Shown: in pieces, positions 36,382-48,401 of the stretch
Layout: each line of letters opens with the position of its first letter
How positions within the stretch are numbered: position 1 is the first letter of the stretch
Source: Anastatus disparis
Taxonomy: Eukaryota; Arthropoda; Insecta; Hymenoptera; Eupelmidae
Direction of reading: 5' to 3'
NCBI GenBank assembly: GCA_017163975.1
Contig: JAFFSR010000249.1
Coordinates: forward strand, 4,525,001 to 4,589,000
Length of the DNA stretch: 64,000 bases
Made by a program: the position numbers and the translations under genes
The notes under the pieces: model-generated
What the model was told of the DNA's origin: nothing
What the model saw: only the letters and a program-made list of their open reading frames with translations
The model's database searches: none

Positions 36382-37718
36382 ATAATATTTTTTTATGGCT
36401 CGAAATCATAAACCCAACTCAAGTCTAAGGCTAGAAGTTGTAGTTGTTACTCAGTTAGCAAATATTCTATCCCTGTTCTTCTTATGGAAAAAGAGTAAGA
36501 ACATAGATAGATATCTGAGAACTGAGTAGAGACTATAACTTCCAGCCTAACGATTGTTACTTGAGTTACTTTACTGGATTCGTACCTATGTCAACGGAGA
36601 TAATATAATATAATACAATACATGACATAAGTGCAAACTTTATTTATGATCTTCAAAACGATTGCAAATGTCATAAAATAATTGCGAATAATATGCGCTT
36701 TTTAACAAAAATATATTTAATATTGTAATATTAATATGAGACATGTAAACAAGATTTCAATGTGCTCGCATGCTCACATTTTTTTTACATAGTGTAAAAA
36801 TAGACCACATAGCTCTAGCAAAAGTGTGACTTAAGTGCAGATTTAGATTACATAGTTTTGAAAATGCCAAAATCAAGGTTCATATTATTAAATTATGACG
36901 ATGATGTCTGTATTGATAAGTTTTTCTTACGAAATATAAATTCATATGTAATCTCAAGTTGATATTTTGACCGTACTTAATATAGCTATACCTGTGGAAT
37001 GACTTATTTACCAAAATATTTTCTTTTATTAAAGCAATATAATATTTAAACGATTTTATCACATATAAAGTAGTGAAATATCAACAAAATCAGGAAAGAA
37101 GTGTGAAAAAAATGTGAATTCGTGCAAAAACATGATGCGAATATTTGTAAATCTTATTTTTCTGACTTGATTGCATAATTGAATTCATAAATAAAGTTTT
37201 AGAATACAATTTTATAATATAAATAATAATACAAAGTCTGCAAATGAGCTACAACCAGCCAAAAACGTCGAAAAAATGAGTTTTTTGCATTTTCAACTAT
37301 GGCGCACCAACAGGAAATATCTGGAAAAATTCAGACAAGTAATTTTAAACAAAATACAAATTTTTTTGCAAGAATTGGCCCTATACCGCATTTCCCGTGA
37401 AAATAGGAAGGGTTTGAATTTTTTATTCATCCTCTTAGGTTATATAGCATTATCAAATTTTTATGAAAAAATTCTACGTGATTTGTAACCATTCAAGCTA
37501 TAAGCACAATTTTCTTGGGGTTTTTTTACCGACTAGATGCGGAGAAAAAAAATAAATAGTGAAAAAGTCATTTTTTTTATGCTGTGGACAGGGGGAGGAG
37601 GGTCGCGGTCTGCAAATATGACATAAACTATTTTTTTTTATCCAAAACAAAGTAACAAGGTGAAACAAAAATTTCAGGGACAGGGCAAAATTGACTATCT
37701 TAACGGGGGGTACCCTTT

Positions 37719-38095
37719 CGGAGAAAATCCATCGAATGGTTTACGTAAAATAGAAAAAAAATGGAATGTGAACATTTTTTTTCAAAATTTTTAAAATGTT
37801 CTAAAATTAAAACTGCGCTAAAAAAATAAGTTTTTAAAAGTTTTTTTTCTTTTGGCAGTCGCAAATAATTTCCATGCATGTTTAGAGAAAATCCATCGAG
37901 TACTTAACGTAAAATACAGTAAAATAAAAAATCATGTTTTTAAAATTTTTTTAATGGCTCTAAAATTAAAACTATGCTAAGAAAACTAATTTTTACTAGC
38001 TTGCGCATCAGTTAAACAAAAAAATGAATTTCATGCAAAATTTGAAGCGAATCCATTGTATAGTTTATGAAATCTCATCGACTAAATAAATACTT
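37719..38095. repeat. ~160-bp satellite, right part
   Basis: Two more units of the satellite that ends at 31761, with AAACTGCGCTAA (37812) and AAACTATGCTAAGAAAAC (37970), and the GAAAATCCATCGA block repeated. The satellite is followed by CACACGTATACACAC and the tail seen again at 55150-55276. Confidence 0.75.
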
Positions 38096-38118
38096 GCACA
38101 CGTATACACACTTACGCA

Positions 38119-38487
38119 GGGAAAGAAGTGGGTACGCTTTAACGCTGTACATATCTTTGACTCGTGCCAATACTATTCTGAACCTTTAGAAGGTGCACAC
38201 AACTCATTTTCCCACATGCCTATATATCTTGGAAATCCTCGTTCTAAGATGCACGACCTTTTGGTTAGCATACACAGCGTTTTGGCGTGTATGCTAGTCT
38301 CTCGATGAATTGCGTTCACGTTAAAACGCTGTGTGTGCAAGACAAAATTTCGTGGATCTTAGCACAGGAATTTTCAAATCATACCAGCACGTTAAAAAAT
38401 ATGTTGTGTGCGCCCTCTGAAGGTTCAGAGTAGCATGTGGCACGAGTCGAAGATATGCACGGCGTTTGAGTGTGCCTACTTCTTTTC
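38119..38487. mobile_element. Palindromic MITE, GAAAGAAGTGGG ends
   Basis: Mirrored arms: left GAAAGAAGTGGGTACGCTTT with TTTGACTCGTGCCA, right its counterpart ending TGCCTACTTCTTTTC. Length ~369 bp with mid-arm GCATACACAGCGTTTTGGC. The related sequence at 55130-55170 lacks it, giving the empty site. It is GC-richer than the flanks and non-coding. Confidence 0.75.
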
Positions 38488-38612
38488 GTACATCCAGACA
38501 TTTTCTGGAAACCACTCTTTCCGAATCACCGAGTGCAAATATGCACAAATTAATAAAAAAAATAGAAAAAAAAATTTTTCATTGATAGAACGCTTTCTCC
38601 ATGAGAAAGCAA
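38488..38612. repeat. Satellite tail, copy 1
   Basis: ACATTTTCTGGAAACCACTC through ATGAGAAAGCAATG aligns with 55160-55276. It is a constant non-satellite tail that follows both copies of the 160-bp array, so array plus tail behave as one dispersed unit. Confidence 0.65.
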
Positions 38613-38985
38613 TGAGTCTTCGAGCATATACTACTAAAGGAAGCCTCCAAATAACAGCATGCGTTATAAGGCAATGGGAGATAAGGCTGCTATCAAGGTA
38701 CGTGTTATCTCTCTCTTTCTCTCTCGACTCATTAGATTGGTTGCTTTCGTTTCTCGCGGACAGAAGTAGCTAATCAGATCAGGCGAGAGAGAGAGAGAGA
38801 GTTAGCACGTACCCGGATAGTAGTTTTCTATCTCTTCCTTTCGTCACGCTTTTAATAACTGGGAGGCTTCCTCCAGTAGTATGTACTTGAAGCAATAAGT
38901 CAAAAAGATATCAAAAAGGAATTATACCTAAATGATCTTAATATCTTTAGACTTGAAAATAAACATTATGATATATTAAATGTTA

Positions 38986-39198
38986 TAGGTGAAACTGGGT
39001 CAATCGGACTAGCAATACTGGATGTTAGTACAAATTAATATTAGAAGATTGAAATAACTAAAAATAAACTCTAACAAAGAAAGTAATTTGATGTGACAAT
39101 ATTAAAATCTTAGTGGTAAAATAAATATGTACTATATATTGATATAAGTGATGCTGATCCGCTTTTCCCGGAGGGTTCGATTTACCCAGTTTCCCCTA
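38986..39198. mobile_element. Small MITE, GGGGAAACTGGG ends
   Basis: The left end TAGGTGAAACTGGGTCAATC and right end, reversed, TAGGGGAAACTGGGTAAATC are inverted repeats ~20 bp long around 170 bp of AT-rich sequence. TA lies at the ends. Confidence 0.65.
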
Positions 39199-39769
39199 CT
39201 AAAATAACTAAAAAAATTTTTAGCAAAGTAATTACTTAAAAAATTTTTTTTTATTTATATTTTTTTTAATACCAATATTATTATTTATACACAATACATA
39301 AAATAAAATATATTGAAAATAAATAACATAAAATCATATAATCTATAAAACATGATGGTTTTTAGGGCTTCTTGCATGGATTTCCACTAATAAAAAAACC
39401 TAACCCGCCATAACGATACCTCTAAATTTCACACTTTTTACGTGCATTCATTAAGTATATTTAAAAATTTATTCAAAATATAAACCTAAATTGGATAAAT
39501 GAATACAATTCATTATAATACAAATTATTATTCATAACTGTTTGAAATGTACGGTGATGTGGAAAGTCGTACCTCGAGACTATATGCATTCACTACATGC
39601 TCTCATGAAGGACTAATTAATATTATAATAGATAAAATTATTTAATATTAAAATTTAATTTTTAAAAGGTGATATGCAGTGCAGTGTTGTGAAAAATTTT
39701 ATTTTCCAATATCATATTTTTAAAGGTTGCTAGCCGTTATTACGTAGAAGGAGGTAGTAGATTATCGAA
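39199..39769. other. Gene-free stretch
   Basis: AT-rich sequence without supported features. Confidence 0.5.
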
Positions 39770-40475
39770 TTTCTTAAACGGGGTAGGAGCGAAATAAAGT
39801 CATGTACCATTAAAAATAATAACTATCGTTATTTCTCGGTCTTCATAATAACGTTAAAATTTATTCGTTTAAAATTTTGTTACAATCAAAGTCGTTTTCT
39901 TACTTATTAAGTTAGTGTTGAACCAATCGACATTTTAAAATTCCGTACGAGGATGCTAGAATTTTGTTTTAATTATAGACCATGTCATCACTTCGCCCTC
40001 ATATAAAGAAAAAATTCAAATTCTAAGCATATATAGTTTGCATCGCCAACGAAACTAGGTAATTGGTGAAACGCAAAAATTTATTAGTAGTAAAATTTGC
40101 TAGTTAATGTTATATAAGGGAGGGAAGAGGAATGAATTTCACGATTTTGTCATCTCAACGATGTTAATTACCATCATTATTAAAAAGGGTGGGGGCGAAG
40201 TAATATCACGCACCGTCAATGACAATAATTTTCGTCGATTTCTTTTATGTCATAGGAATGTGAATTTTATTATATTCTAAGTTGTTTTCTTAGTTTATTG
40301 AGCTTGTATGAATTTCATTAACATTTTAACATTATGTACGAGTATGCTGAATTTTTGGGTTATTTATTGACCATAACGTCATTTCGCCCCCACTTCAAAT
40401 AAAGTATATTAAAATTCTAAGCATACAAAGTTGGCATTACAAATGAAACCTGGTAATTGGTGAATTGCAAAACTT
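39770..40475. repeat. Direct duplication, offset ~400 bp
   Basis: The two copies (about 39770-40085 and 40180-40475) share ordered blocks: GCGAARTAA, a GTACGAGKATGCT block, ATTTCGCCCYCA-type and GGTAATTGGTGAA. Identity is about 70 percent by eye. It is non-coding. Confidence 0.6.
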
Positions 40476-40920
40476 TTTTAATCTTAAAAAATTTTTTCAA
40501 ATAATGCTTATTTTATATTTTATTTATATATCTTTATTAATAAAGGTTTAGTTTTATAAAAAAGATAAATTGAAAAATTTAATCTTGTTAAAAGTTAAGA
40601 ATCTTGAAAAAATGAATATTCTTGTCAATTCTATATATATATATATTTAGTTTAATTTAATATTTTATGATTTGATGTTCTTACATAATTTATTTTATCT
40701 TTAATTACTGAAAAAAAATATTTTACAATATAAACATAGTCTTAGCATAAAATAATTAAATAATATAATTTTTTAATCTACATTATTACATTAATAATAT
40801 TTTTTTTAATTTTCAGCTATTACTTAAGATTCTAAGAACAAAATATAAATTTATTATTTAGAAATCAGAAATAAAATAAAAATTTTAAAAGGTTAAAGTA
40901 TGTTATTTAGTGTGTTTATA

Positions 40921-41683
40921 ATGGGTTTAATAGAAGAGCAAAAATTAATTGTAAATAGTGTTGGAACATTCAGCAAAAATGCTTCTATCTTGACTGACAT
41001 ATTTTAGAATTCAATAACATTCTCAGTTCGTGTACTATATTTAATATGCAATAAATGCTTTTAATTAAAAATCCTTGTAATATTCAACCTGTACAAACAA
41101 ATAGTTAATACATTCAATTGTTATTTTTGGGAAATTTTAAAAAAGGTCATTGGATTTGTATGTATTACGAAAATGGAACTATACATATTTATGATAGTTT
41201 AAATATAAAGTGTTTACAAAATGTACATAATGTTTTTATTAATCGTTTATTTCCAAATAATTCGAATCTGAAAATCACTTTTCAACAGTACAATCACAAA
41301 CTAATTTTTATAGTTGTGGAATTTTTGCAATAGCTTTTGCGATTTCGATCGTTTATAATTTATGTCCTTGTAATGTAAATTTTAATATTTCTCAAATGCG
41401 TTAACATTTACTAAAAATATATGAAATACATAGTATTATAATGTTCTCTCCTTTAAAAAAAAATGTTTTTGAAAATAAAAAGTTTGAATTATCAATGATT
41501 TCAAGAAGAAATAAAATTTTTCATAAATTAAAATATATTGAAAACACAGTGAATTTCAATGCTAAAGAAATAAATATGATCGAACAAAATATTATAAAAC
41601 AATTAATTAATAAACAGATGAGAATAATGGATTTAAATAAAAAACAAAGAAAAATTTTCTCTAATCTTCAGCTTGTGAACTAA
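40921..41683 (+). pseudogene. Ulp1-like (C48) cysteine protease, broken
   Basis: In the main frame (from ~41070) I read NIQPVQTNS, a stop at 41105, then YIQLLFLGNFKKGHWICMYY and NGTIHIYDSLN. After a -1 shift comes YSCGIFAIAFAISIVYNLCP, a TAA at 41402, and LKIYEIHSIIMFSPLKKN continuing to 41683. The histidine of GHW, the aspartate of IYDS and the cysteine of SCGIF are the catalytic triad of the Ulp1/adenain-like family, which cleaves ubiquitin-like modifiers or viral-type polyproteins. A weak N-terminal block (40921-41060) precedes it. Such proteases occur in several DNA transposon groups. It is immediately followed by a foldback insertion and, on the same strand, by Helitron sequence, so it may be part of that element. 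Confidence 0.75.
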
Positions 41684-44133
41684 GCGAGTGATTACAAATT
41701 TCATAAAGAATACTTATTAGAATAAATGCGGAATCGTTTGCAGATTTTCAATATGTATTAAAATAATTGTGGAAATAATGGTTTTCGAGAAAAATAAAAT
41801 AATGTTTTTTAGAATCCTAAAAAAAGAAAATATGGTTACTGCTTACAAATTGAGCATAATTATAATAAAAATCATTGGAATCGATTGCAATTTATTTGCG
41901 GATTTCATAGATGTTTTCATAATTAGCACAACTCTCATAATTGTAATGAAAATAATTTTTTTATCTTTCATTTACTATTACTCCCACCAGTTGCACCGTA
42001 TGAATCAAATAATTATGAATTTTAATAAAAATTTCATTTAAACAATTGTGGAATCGTTTACAGATTTTGCAATATGCGCTATAAAAAATAACTGGTGTGG
42101 CAGTCTTTGGGACTGGCCGATAGAAGTTAAACTTCTTTACAAAATTATAGAACTCATAAATGTTTATTTGAGTTCTAGTACTGTTTCATTTAATTTTAAA
42201 ATGATTTTAAAATTAAATAATTATAAAATTAAATAAAACTAAATTAATTTAGTTTACTTATAGAAATAATTTTTTTTTTATTTCAAATCAGATAGTGTAT
42301 GAAATTTTTGTTAATAATATTTATTTCACAAAAATACAATAATAGTTTAATTTTCTTGACAATTATCAAAACTATTATCATTAGTAGCAAGAGTAATGTT
42401 TGAAATGATTGGCTCATAATAACGTAAATAAGAAACGTTTGCTTGCGCGTGCATGTTTAAACAATGTAGGGAAGAGAGGGGTTTACCATCGAACATTATA
42501 GAGAAAGAAAGAAAAAGAGAGAAAACGCGCGTTATATTGCTTTCTTTATTTGTTCAGATTCAGATATTTGTAGTGCACATAGTATGCATACTATATCTGT
42601 GCGTTTGACATCAAGTCAGTCCCGCGAATTTTTTTTTATACGTATTTAGTACCTTGATTTGTATATAATAGGCACGGACGCTCCAGCTATATATATATAC
42701 ACTTCCGTTTCATTAGTTTTGTTGCATGTAACGTCATGAGATCAATTCACTCCCATATAATTTCGAAATTAATCTCTAGCAAAACAAGCAAACTCGCATG
42801 AAAATTGAATTTAACGATATAAATAAAGCTGTTGCATTGAAAAAAAATAGCAGAAGTTATTCACCCTCATGAGACTCCATCTACCTGTCAGAAACAGAAC
42901 AATGACAAAATGACGATAAAATTTGAATTATTTAAAAGAATTCATGTTAGAATTATTTAAACTTTAGCTAACTGTTTTTAAAAGAACATTTTTCATGTGG
43001 CTACTCGTAGAACGAACATACACATTTTTAAACTTTTCAATTCTTTTTCTTAACATAAAATAATTCTTTTCAAGTATTAAATTACATTTCATTTAATTAT
43101 TCAATAATCTGTTTCGTTTGAGTGTATTATTTGTTATAATATTCTTTTTTTCCATTCTTTAGCCTTATTTATTTTTAGTAGTATTATTAATTATTCAATG
43201 AAGTTAAATCAATTCCATATTATTATTATTTCTGGTGAGGGGTAATATGGACTGATTATATCTATATAATTCGCAATTAAATTGCAATCGATACCAACGA
43301 TTTTCATTATTTTTATGCACGATTTGTAAGCAGTAGTTGTAAATTCTTTTCCATTATCTTAAAATAGATTATTCAATTTATTTTAAAATTAATGTTTTTC
43401 ACAATAATTTTAATGCATACTGCAAAATCTGTAAACGATTCCACGATTGTTTACATGAAATTTTTATTAAAATTCATAATTATTTGATTTATACGGTGCA
43501 ACTGGTGGGAATAATAGTAAATGAAAGATAAAAAAATTATTTTTTTTATAATTATGAGGATTGCGCTAATTATGAAAGCATCTATGTGATCCGCAATTAA
43601 ATTACAATCAATTCCAATGATTTTTATTATATTTATGCACGATTTGTAAGCAGTAGCCGTATTTTCTTTTTTTAGGATTCTAAAATACATTATTTTATTT
43701 TTCTCGAAAACCATTGTTTCCACAATTATTTTAATACATATTGCAAATCTGCAAATGATTCCACAATTGTTTAAATGAAATTTTTATTAAAATTCACAAT
43801 TATTTGATTTATACGGTGCAGCTGGTGGGGGTAATAGTAAATGAATATTTAAAAAAATTATCTTCTCTATAATCACAAGGGTTACGCTAATTATGAAAAC
43901 ATCTATGGAATCCGCAATTAAATTGCAATTGATTCCAATGATTTTTATTATATTTATGCACGATTTGTAAGCAGTAGCCGTATTTTCTTTTTTTAGGATC
44001 CTAAAATACATTATTTTATTTTTCTCGAAAACCATTGTTTCTACAATTATTTTAATACATATTACAAAATCTGCAAACGATTCCGCATTTATTCTAATAA
44101 GTATTCTTTATAAAATTTGTAATCACTCGTCCA
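41684..44133. mobile_element. 2.45-kb foldback with repeated subunits
   Basis: Ends are GCGAGTGATTACAAATTT and, reversed, ACGAGTGATTACAAATTT. The left arm (41684-42070) has one unit of ~340 bp; the right arm (43230-44133) has two full units and a partial in the opposite orientation. Each unit reads as a hydrophobic peptide (FEKNKIMFFRILKKEN, then isoleucine-rich), but this similarity is explained by DNA repetition. The loop (42240-43230) is gene-free with a G/A-rich stretch near 42470-42530. It separates the protease from the downstream Helitron-like region. Confidence 0.75.
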
Positions 44134-44499
44134 GTTTCCCAACCTTAAAGCTTCTACTCTTCTAGAAATAGACGACCAAATACCATCTAATCATTCATTT
44201 AATGATACCATTATGATATCATTATAACTTTTGAAAATATTCATTTGGGTAATTTACTAAATAAAATGAATCATTAAAAAAATTCAAAAATATGGAAAAT
44301 GTAGAATATAATAAAACTCATGTACTTGAAAAAAAAAATAAATAAATAACTTCAACCAAAAATTGTTTTACAAAAATACAAAGTTGATAAAAATGAGTTA
44401 CCTAATAAGAAAGAAAAATATTTAAAAAAGTACGAGAGATAAGCAATAAGAAATTGGGAAATGAAAAAAAAAGAAAGATAAAAAAGAAGTTCATTGACA

Positions 44500-45090
44500 A
44501 AACAAATGTGAACAATATCTTAGATATAAAAAAAGAAAATGAAAAAAAAACAACAAAAAAAATGAAAAAAAGCAAAGGATGAACATAGATGAATTAAAAG
44601 CGGAATATAAAAATAAAAAATTTCGTAAAAAAGAAGCTTATAAAAAAAATAAAAATACTCATACATTTAAAAAAGAAGAGAAAAAATTAAGAGAAAACTT
44701 CGGGAAAAAAAAATTCAAAATGAATATATTGACCAATTAAAAGCAGAACGTGCAAAAAAAGCATCACGTAAAAAAGAAGCTTATAGAAAAATTTAAAATA
44801 TTGATAAATGTAAAGTAAATGAAAGTAGATTTTAAAGAAAAAATCAAGAAAAAGAAAACATTCGAAATAAAAATATTGACAAATTGAAAGCAAAAAGTGC
44901 AAAAGAAGCATTACGTAAAAGAGAAACTTATAGAAAAATTGAAGATATCGATGAATGCAAAGAGGAAGAAATCAAATTGAAAAGAAGAAATCATAAGGAT
45001 AAAAAAATGCAAAACCTGAATCAGGATGAATTAAAAATTATGCGTGAGAAAGAAGCACAACGTAGAAAAGAAAGCTATTATGAAAATTAA
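44500..45090 (+). pseudogene. Lysine-rich repeats of a Helitron N-terminus
   Basis: Three to four tandem units of ~148 bp encode peptides of the type DKLKAKSAKEALRKRETYRK followed by IEDIDECKEEE. Charged coiled-coil repeats of this sort precede the zinc-finger region in many animal Helitron proteins. The last unit (44884-45087) is open; earlier units are broken by stops. The frame is the same as that of the following Helitron segment at 45439. Confidence 0.6.
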
Positions 45091-45319
45091 ATTTATCAAA
45101 GCCATGTGATTGAAGAAGAAAATATTGATATATTAGTAAGAGAACGGTTAAAGAAAAATTTCAAAAGACAAAATATAATAATAAATGTCGACATGACAAA
45201 ATATAACAAAAACCAATTGATTTAATAAAAAGATTAAAATGCAATAATTGTAAAAAATATTTTAATATGTATAATGATTCAAATAATAAAAATATTAATA
45301 ATTTTTGAGAAAATATTAA

Positions 45320-45922
45320 AAAATCACATTACAAAGGAATGAAAAACTTTAGAATTCGAATATTAATCAAGAATCATTGGTAGAACAGCAAATATAGAAT
45401 TTGATGAAAAATTAATTATTGAAAACAATTTAGGTTTAATGTCTGAAATATGTAAATATTGCAGTGTTAAACATTTTGTATTTGAATATACACAAAATAA
45501 GGAATTCATTATTTGCTGTCACAAAGGAAATACAGAACTACCAAATAATCCTATTTACCTAGAAGAATTAAAAAATTTAACTACAGGATTTTCAGAAAAA
45601 AGTATTCATTCTCGTAAAAATATTAGATCATACAACAATTCTTTGGCTTTTGCAAGTTTTGGTGCAAATTTTGACAAATTAACAAGTAGGGGACCACAAG
45701 CAATCAGAATTTGTGGTCAAATATATCACAAAGTTTATGCTTCGTATTTTAATGAAACTCGAAAATATAGTCAATTATATGTTCTTAATAATGAATTAGC
45801 AATTTCTCAACAGAAAAGCTGAGATACAAAATTAGGCTTATTACGTAAATTAGATGGATTATTAAGACAAAGTAACCCTTATGCTAAAACTTATAAAATG
45901 ATGCATGAAATAGAACACGGTG
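45320..45922 (+). pseudogene. Helitron Rep/helicase, N-terminal part
   Basis: The frame contains ICKYCSVKHFVFE and IICCHKGNTELP (CxxC and CCHKG, the zinc-binding signature of Helitron proteins), then NIRSYNNSLAFASFGANFD and ICGQIYHKVY, all hallmarks of the region just before the Rep domain. A TGA at 45820 interrupts it, and the frame goes on through LGLLRKLDGLLRQSNPYAKT to HEIEHGGP, where a foldback begins. Helitrons replicate by rolling circle; this copy is dead. Confidence 0.85.
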
Positions 45923-46310
45923 GTCCTTGAGTAAATTTGACCATGAAGTTTTCGCATCTCAGATTTCCTTTCTGAATATAATTCTAGGCACATTTAGGAT
46001 CAAATTCCAACAAAAACCAAAATCAATTATTAAAATTCAATTAAAATTTTTATTAGAATTCTTTTTTTTATTGGTTTTTTTTATAAAAAAAATTTGTTTA
46101 TTGATAATTTATGAGCTTAATTTGTAGAATGCCGTTTTCCAATATAAATATGAATTATTTACATATTTTAAGCAAATATTATTGTAAATATATTTAGGAA
46201 AATCTAAAGTTATGTAACAATGTAAGCATAATGTTAAAATTGAGATTTTTTTGTAAAACATTATGGTGATTACATTGTGGTGATAAATGATAAGTTTTCA
46301 AATCATTTAA

Positions 46311-46771
46311 GGTGGTTCGTGCGACTAACGTGTTTTTTCAAGATATTCTTGAAATTGTAGGTATAGTTCAATGAAGGCAATGTGAATATCATATTAAAAT
46401 TTCAGAACATTTCATCGTTTCGTTTGTGATTAATCGATGTTCAAAGTTTTACAAATTACATTGGAAGTATATCTATATATATTGGAATTTTTACATTTCG
46501 TAGCTGTTAATCGCAATATCTCATAAACTAAATTCAAATTGTAATTGAAAATTTAAACATATATAAAGGAACTAATAATATACATTTTCCAACAAGATTC
46601 ACGTAAATTCATCGTTTTATTAAAGAGATAAAGTGTTTTGAACATGTAATTATTAGATAAACGATGCATATTTCGTTCACATTTACGTTGCTGCGCATGC
46701 GCAACTGGATCATGTGAGCGCTATCTCTTTCTCTCACAGCTAGCTTTCTCTCTCTTACCGCACGAACCACC
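46311..46771. mobile_element. TTAA MITE, GGTGGTTCGTGCG ends
   Basis: A 461-bp element with 13-bp exact inverted ends, flanked by TTAA at 46307-46310 and 46772-46775. It is in the left arm only of the foldback at 45923-47912. It contains CGCATGCGCAAC and a CTCTTTCTCTC stretch. Confidence 0.85.
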
Positions 46772-47260
46772 TTAAAGACGTCATTTGAAATAATTGTAAT
46801 GAGAAAATACTATGTATTAATATTCTATAAGAACACTGCACGTATTTTTATTATTTTAGTAACACCAAAAGTACAATTTTTATGTAAAAGGCTGTTTTGA
46901 AAAAAATCAAGGCCCAGGTTTTTACAACGTATAGGCTATGGAAGCGGTTCATTATGATTTTCCTGCAACATGGGCTAGTACAAAGTATTATAAAATGATT
47001 CTCATTATACAGATAAATATATATATTTATTTATATACAGATAATCTATACATAGTTTTTACTAAAGTAACGTACAATGAATTATATTCATAGATTGCTC
47101 TGTATAATTTATCTGCATAATTAGAATCATTTAACAATACTTTGTAATAGCCCATGTTCTAGAAAAATCAAAATTGACCGCTTCCATAGCTTGTTCACTG
47201 TAAAAACTCAGGCCTCCATTTCCTTCAATACAATCTTTTATATAGAAAATGTACACATTG

Positions 47261-47388
47261 TTAGAGGGTTTTTTTCGGATTTTGACCATGTAAGTTGTGT
47301 TTTGGGATATCGACGTTTTGTGAATATTACGATGGTCGGTATCCTGAACCACAACTTATACGATCAAAATCCGAAAAAACGCTCTTAA
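47261..47388. mobile_element. 128-bp palindromic MITE
   Basis: Ends TTAGAGGGTTTTTTTCGG and, reversed, TTAAGAGCGTTTTTTCGG; arms continue through ATTTTGACCATGTAAGTTGTG-like sequence. It is probably TTAA-type with one decayed flank. Confidence 0.65.
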
Positions 47389-47912
47389 AATGTCTAGCAT
47401 TCACCGTGAAAGCTTTGAATCCAAACATGGACATGTACTTTTGATGTTACTAAAACACCAAAAGTACATGCAGTGCACTTATAGAATATTGATACATAGT
47501 ATTTTCCTAATACAATTACTTAGAATGATATCTTTAAATAATTTAGAAACGTATAATTTTTTACAGTCCTTATAACTATAATATTTTACAAAAAAAAGTC
47601 TTAATTTGAACGTTACGCTAACATTGTTACATAACTTTCGATTTTTCTAAATATATTTACAATAAAATTTGCTTAAAATGTTTAAATAATTTATGATTCT
47701 ATTGGGAAACGGCATTCCAGAAATTGAGCTCATAAATTACAAATGAAAAAATTTCTTTTACAAAATACATAAAAAATAAAATTTGAATAAATAAAAAAGT
47801 GCTCATTTTTCGATTTTGGTTTTATTGGAATTTGATCCTAAATGTGTCTAAAATCATATCCAAAAGGAAAATCTGAGGTGCAAAAACTTCATGACCAAAA
47901 TTATTCAAGGAC

Positions 47913-48360
47913 TACCGTGAGACAAAGAAGAAATTAAACGGTGCTGGAAAATTGGTGTTCCACCAAAAACTGTAACTATGCCTATTAAACGCAATAAAAA
48001 ATTAGACGAAAATATATACAATAAAGCTACATGTGATCAAGTTGCCATGATATTTGTACTAGAAGATGGTTTATCCCCAGTAGAACGTGATATCGTTATA
48101 TATTCGAAACACGATAAACTAGATAATATTCCATTAATTAATAAACATGTCGATCCTATGACTTGCCCACTTATTTATTCTAATGAAGGATATGGACAGA
48201 TGCCCAATATGAGATGTAAATTAACTAAAAACAATATTTCAAATCTGCAATTTTATAATTATAGATTTTCTATAAGAAATAGATTTGTCCATATTTTAAT
48301 TTAGGTAAAGTTTCTAACAGGCAATATTGATGCATTTGTAAACGTTGAAAGTTAAAGGTT
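47913..48360 (+). pseudogene. Helitron Rep/helicase, continued
   Basis: The frame resumes after the foldback with DKEEIKRCWKIGVPP, then LDENIYNKATCDQVAMIF, GLSPVERDIVIYSKHDKL, INKHVDPMTCPLIYSNEGYG and LQFYNYRFSIRN, followed by a degraded NIDAFVNVES. This is the segment following the zinc region in Helitron replicases; the downstream Rep catalytic HUH motif and helicase are missing. The open frame at 47978-48304 is long because this part is well preserved. Confidence 0.85.
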
Positions 48361-48401
48361 ATATTTTTTTTTAAAAATCAAAATATTTTAAGAAGCGATT
48401 C

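Larger units (their letters stand above)
31762..37718. mobile_element. 5.96-kb nested palindromic foldback
   Basis: Ends are AAAGGGTACCCCCTGTTAAG and, reversed, AAAGGGTACCCCCCGTTAAG; the next ~40 bp also match. The two outer arms (31762-33301 and 35995-37718) mirror each other almost exactly: a 60-residue frame in the left arm (32236-32418) recurs in the right (36880-37062) with one residue changed. The ends resemble those of 16804-20079. It interrupts the ~160-bp satellite. The right arm has ~190 bp near 37297-37485 that the left arm lacks. Nested elements are listed separately. Confidence 0.85.
45923..47912. mobile_element. 2.0-kb foldback inside the Helitron gene
   Basis: Ends are GTCCTTGAGTAAATTTGACC and, reversed, GTCCTTGAATAATTTTGGTC; arms mirror through CATGAAGTTTTCGCATCTC and a GGATCAAATTCC block to a centre near 47050. 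It separates two parts of one Helitron coding region that would otherwise be adjacent. Two smaller elements are nested in it (46311-46771, 47261-47388). Confidence 0.8.

Noticed and set aside
32236..37062. 60-residue frame found twice with one residue change (32236-32418 and 36880-37062)
   Set aside because: The two are mirror copies within palindrome arms, so conservation follows from DNA duplication. There is no motif and composition matches the background.
38408..38773. 121-residue frame on the + strand
   Set aside because: It crosses the end of a palindromic MITE, the satellite tail and a TC-rich repeat, so it is a chance frame.
41769..44035. Hydrophobic ~90-residue frames that look like a small membrane-protein family
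   Set aside because: They lie on opposite strands in inverted and tandem DNA repeats of a foldback element; a gene family is not needed to explain them.
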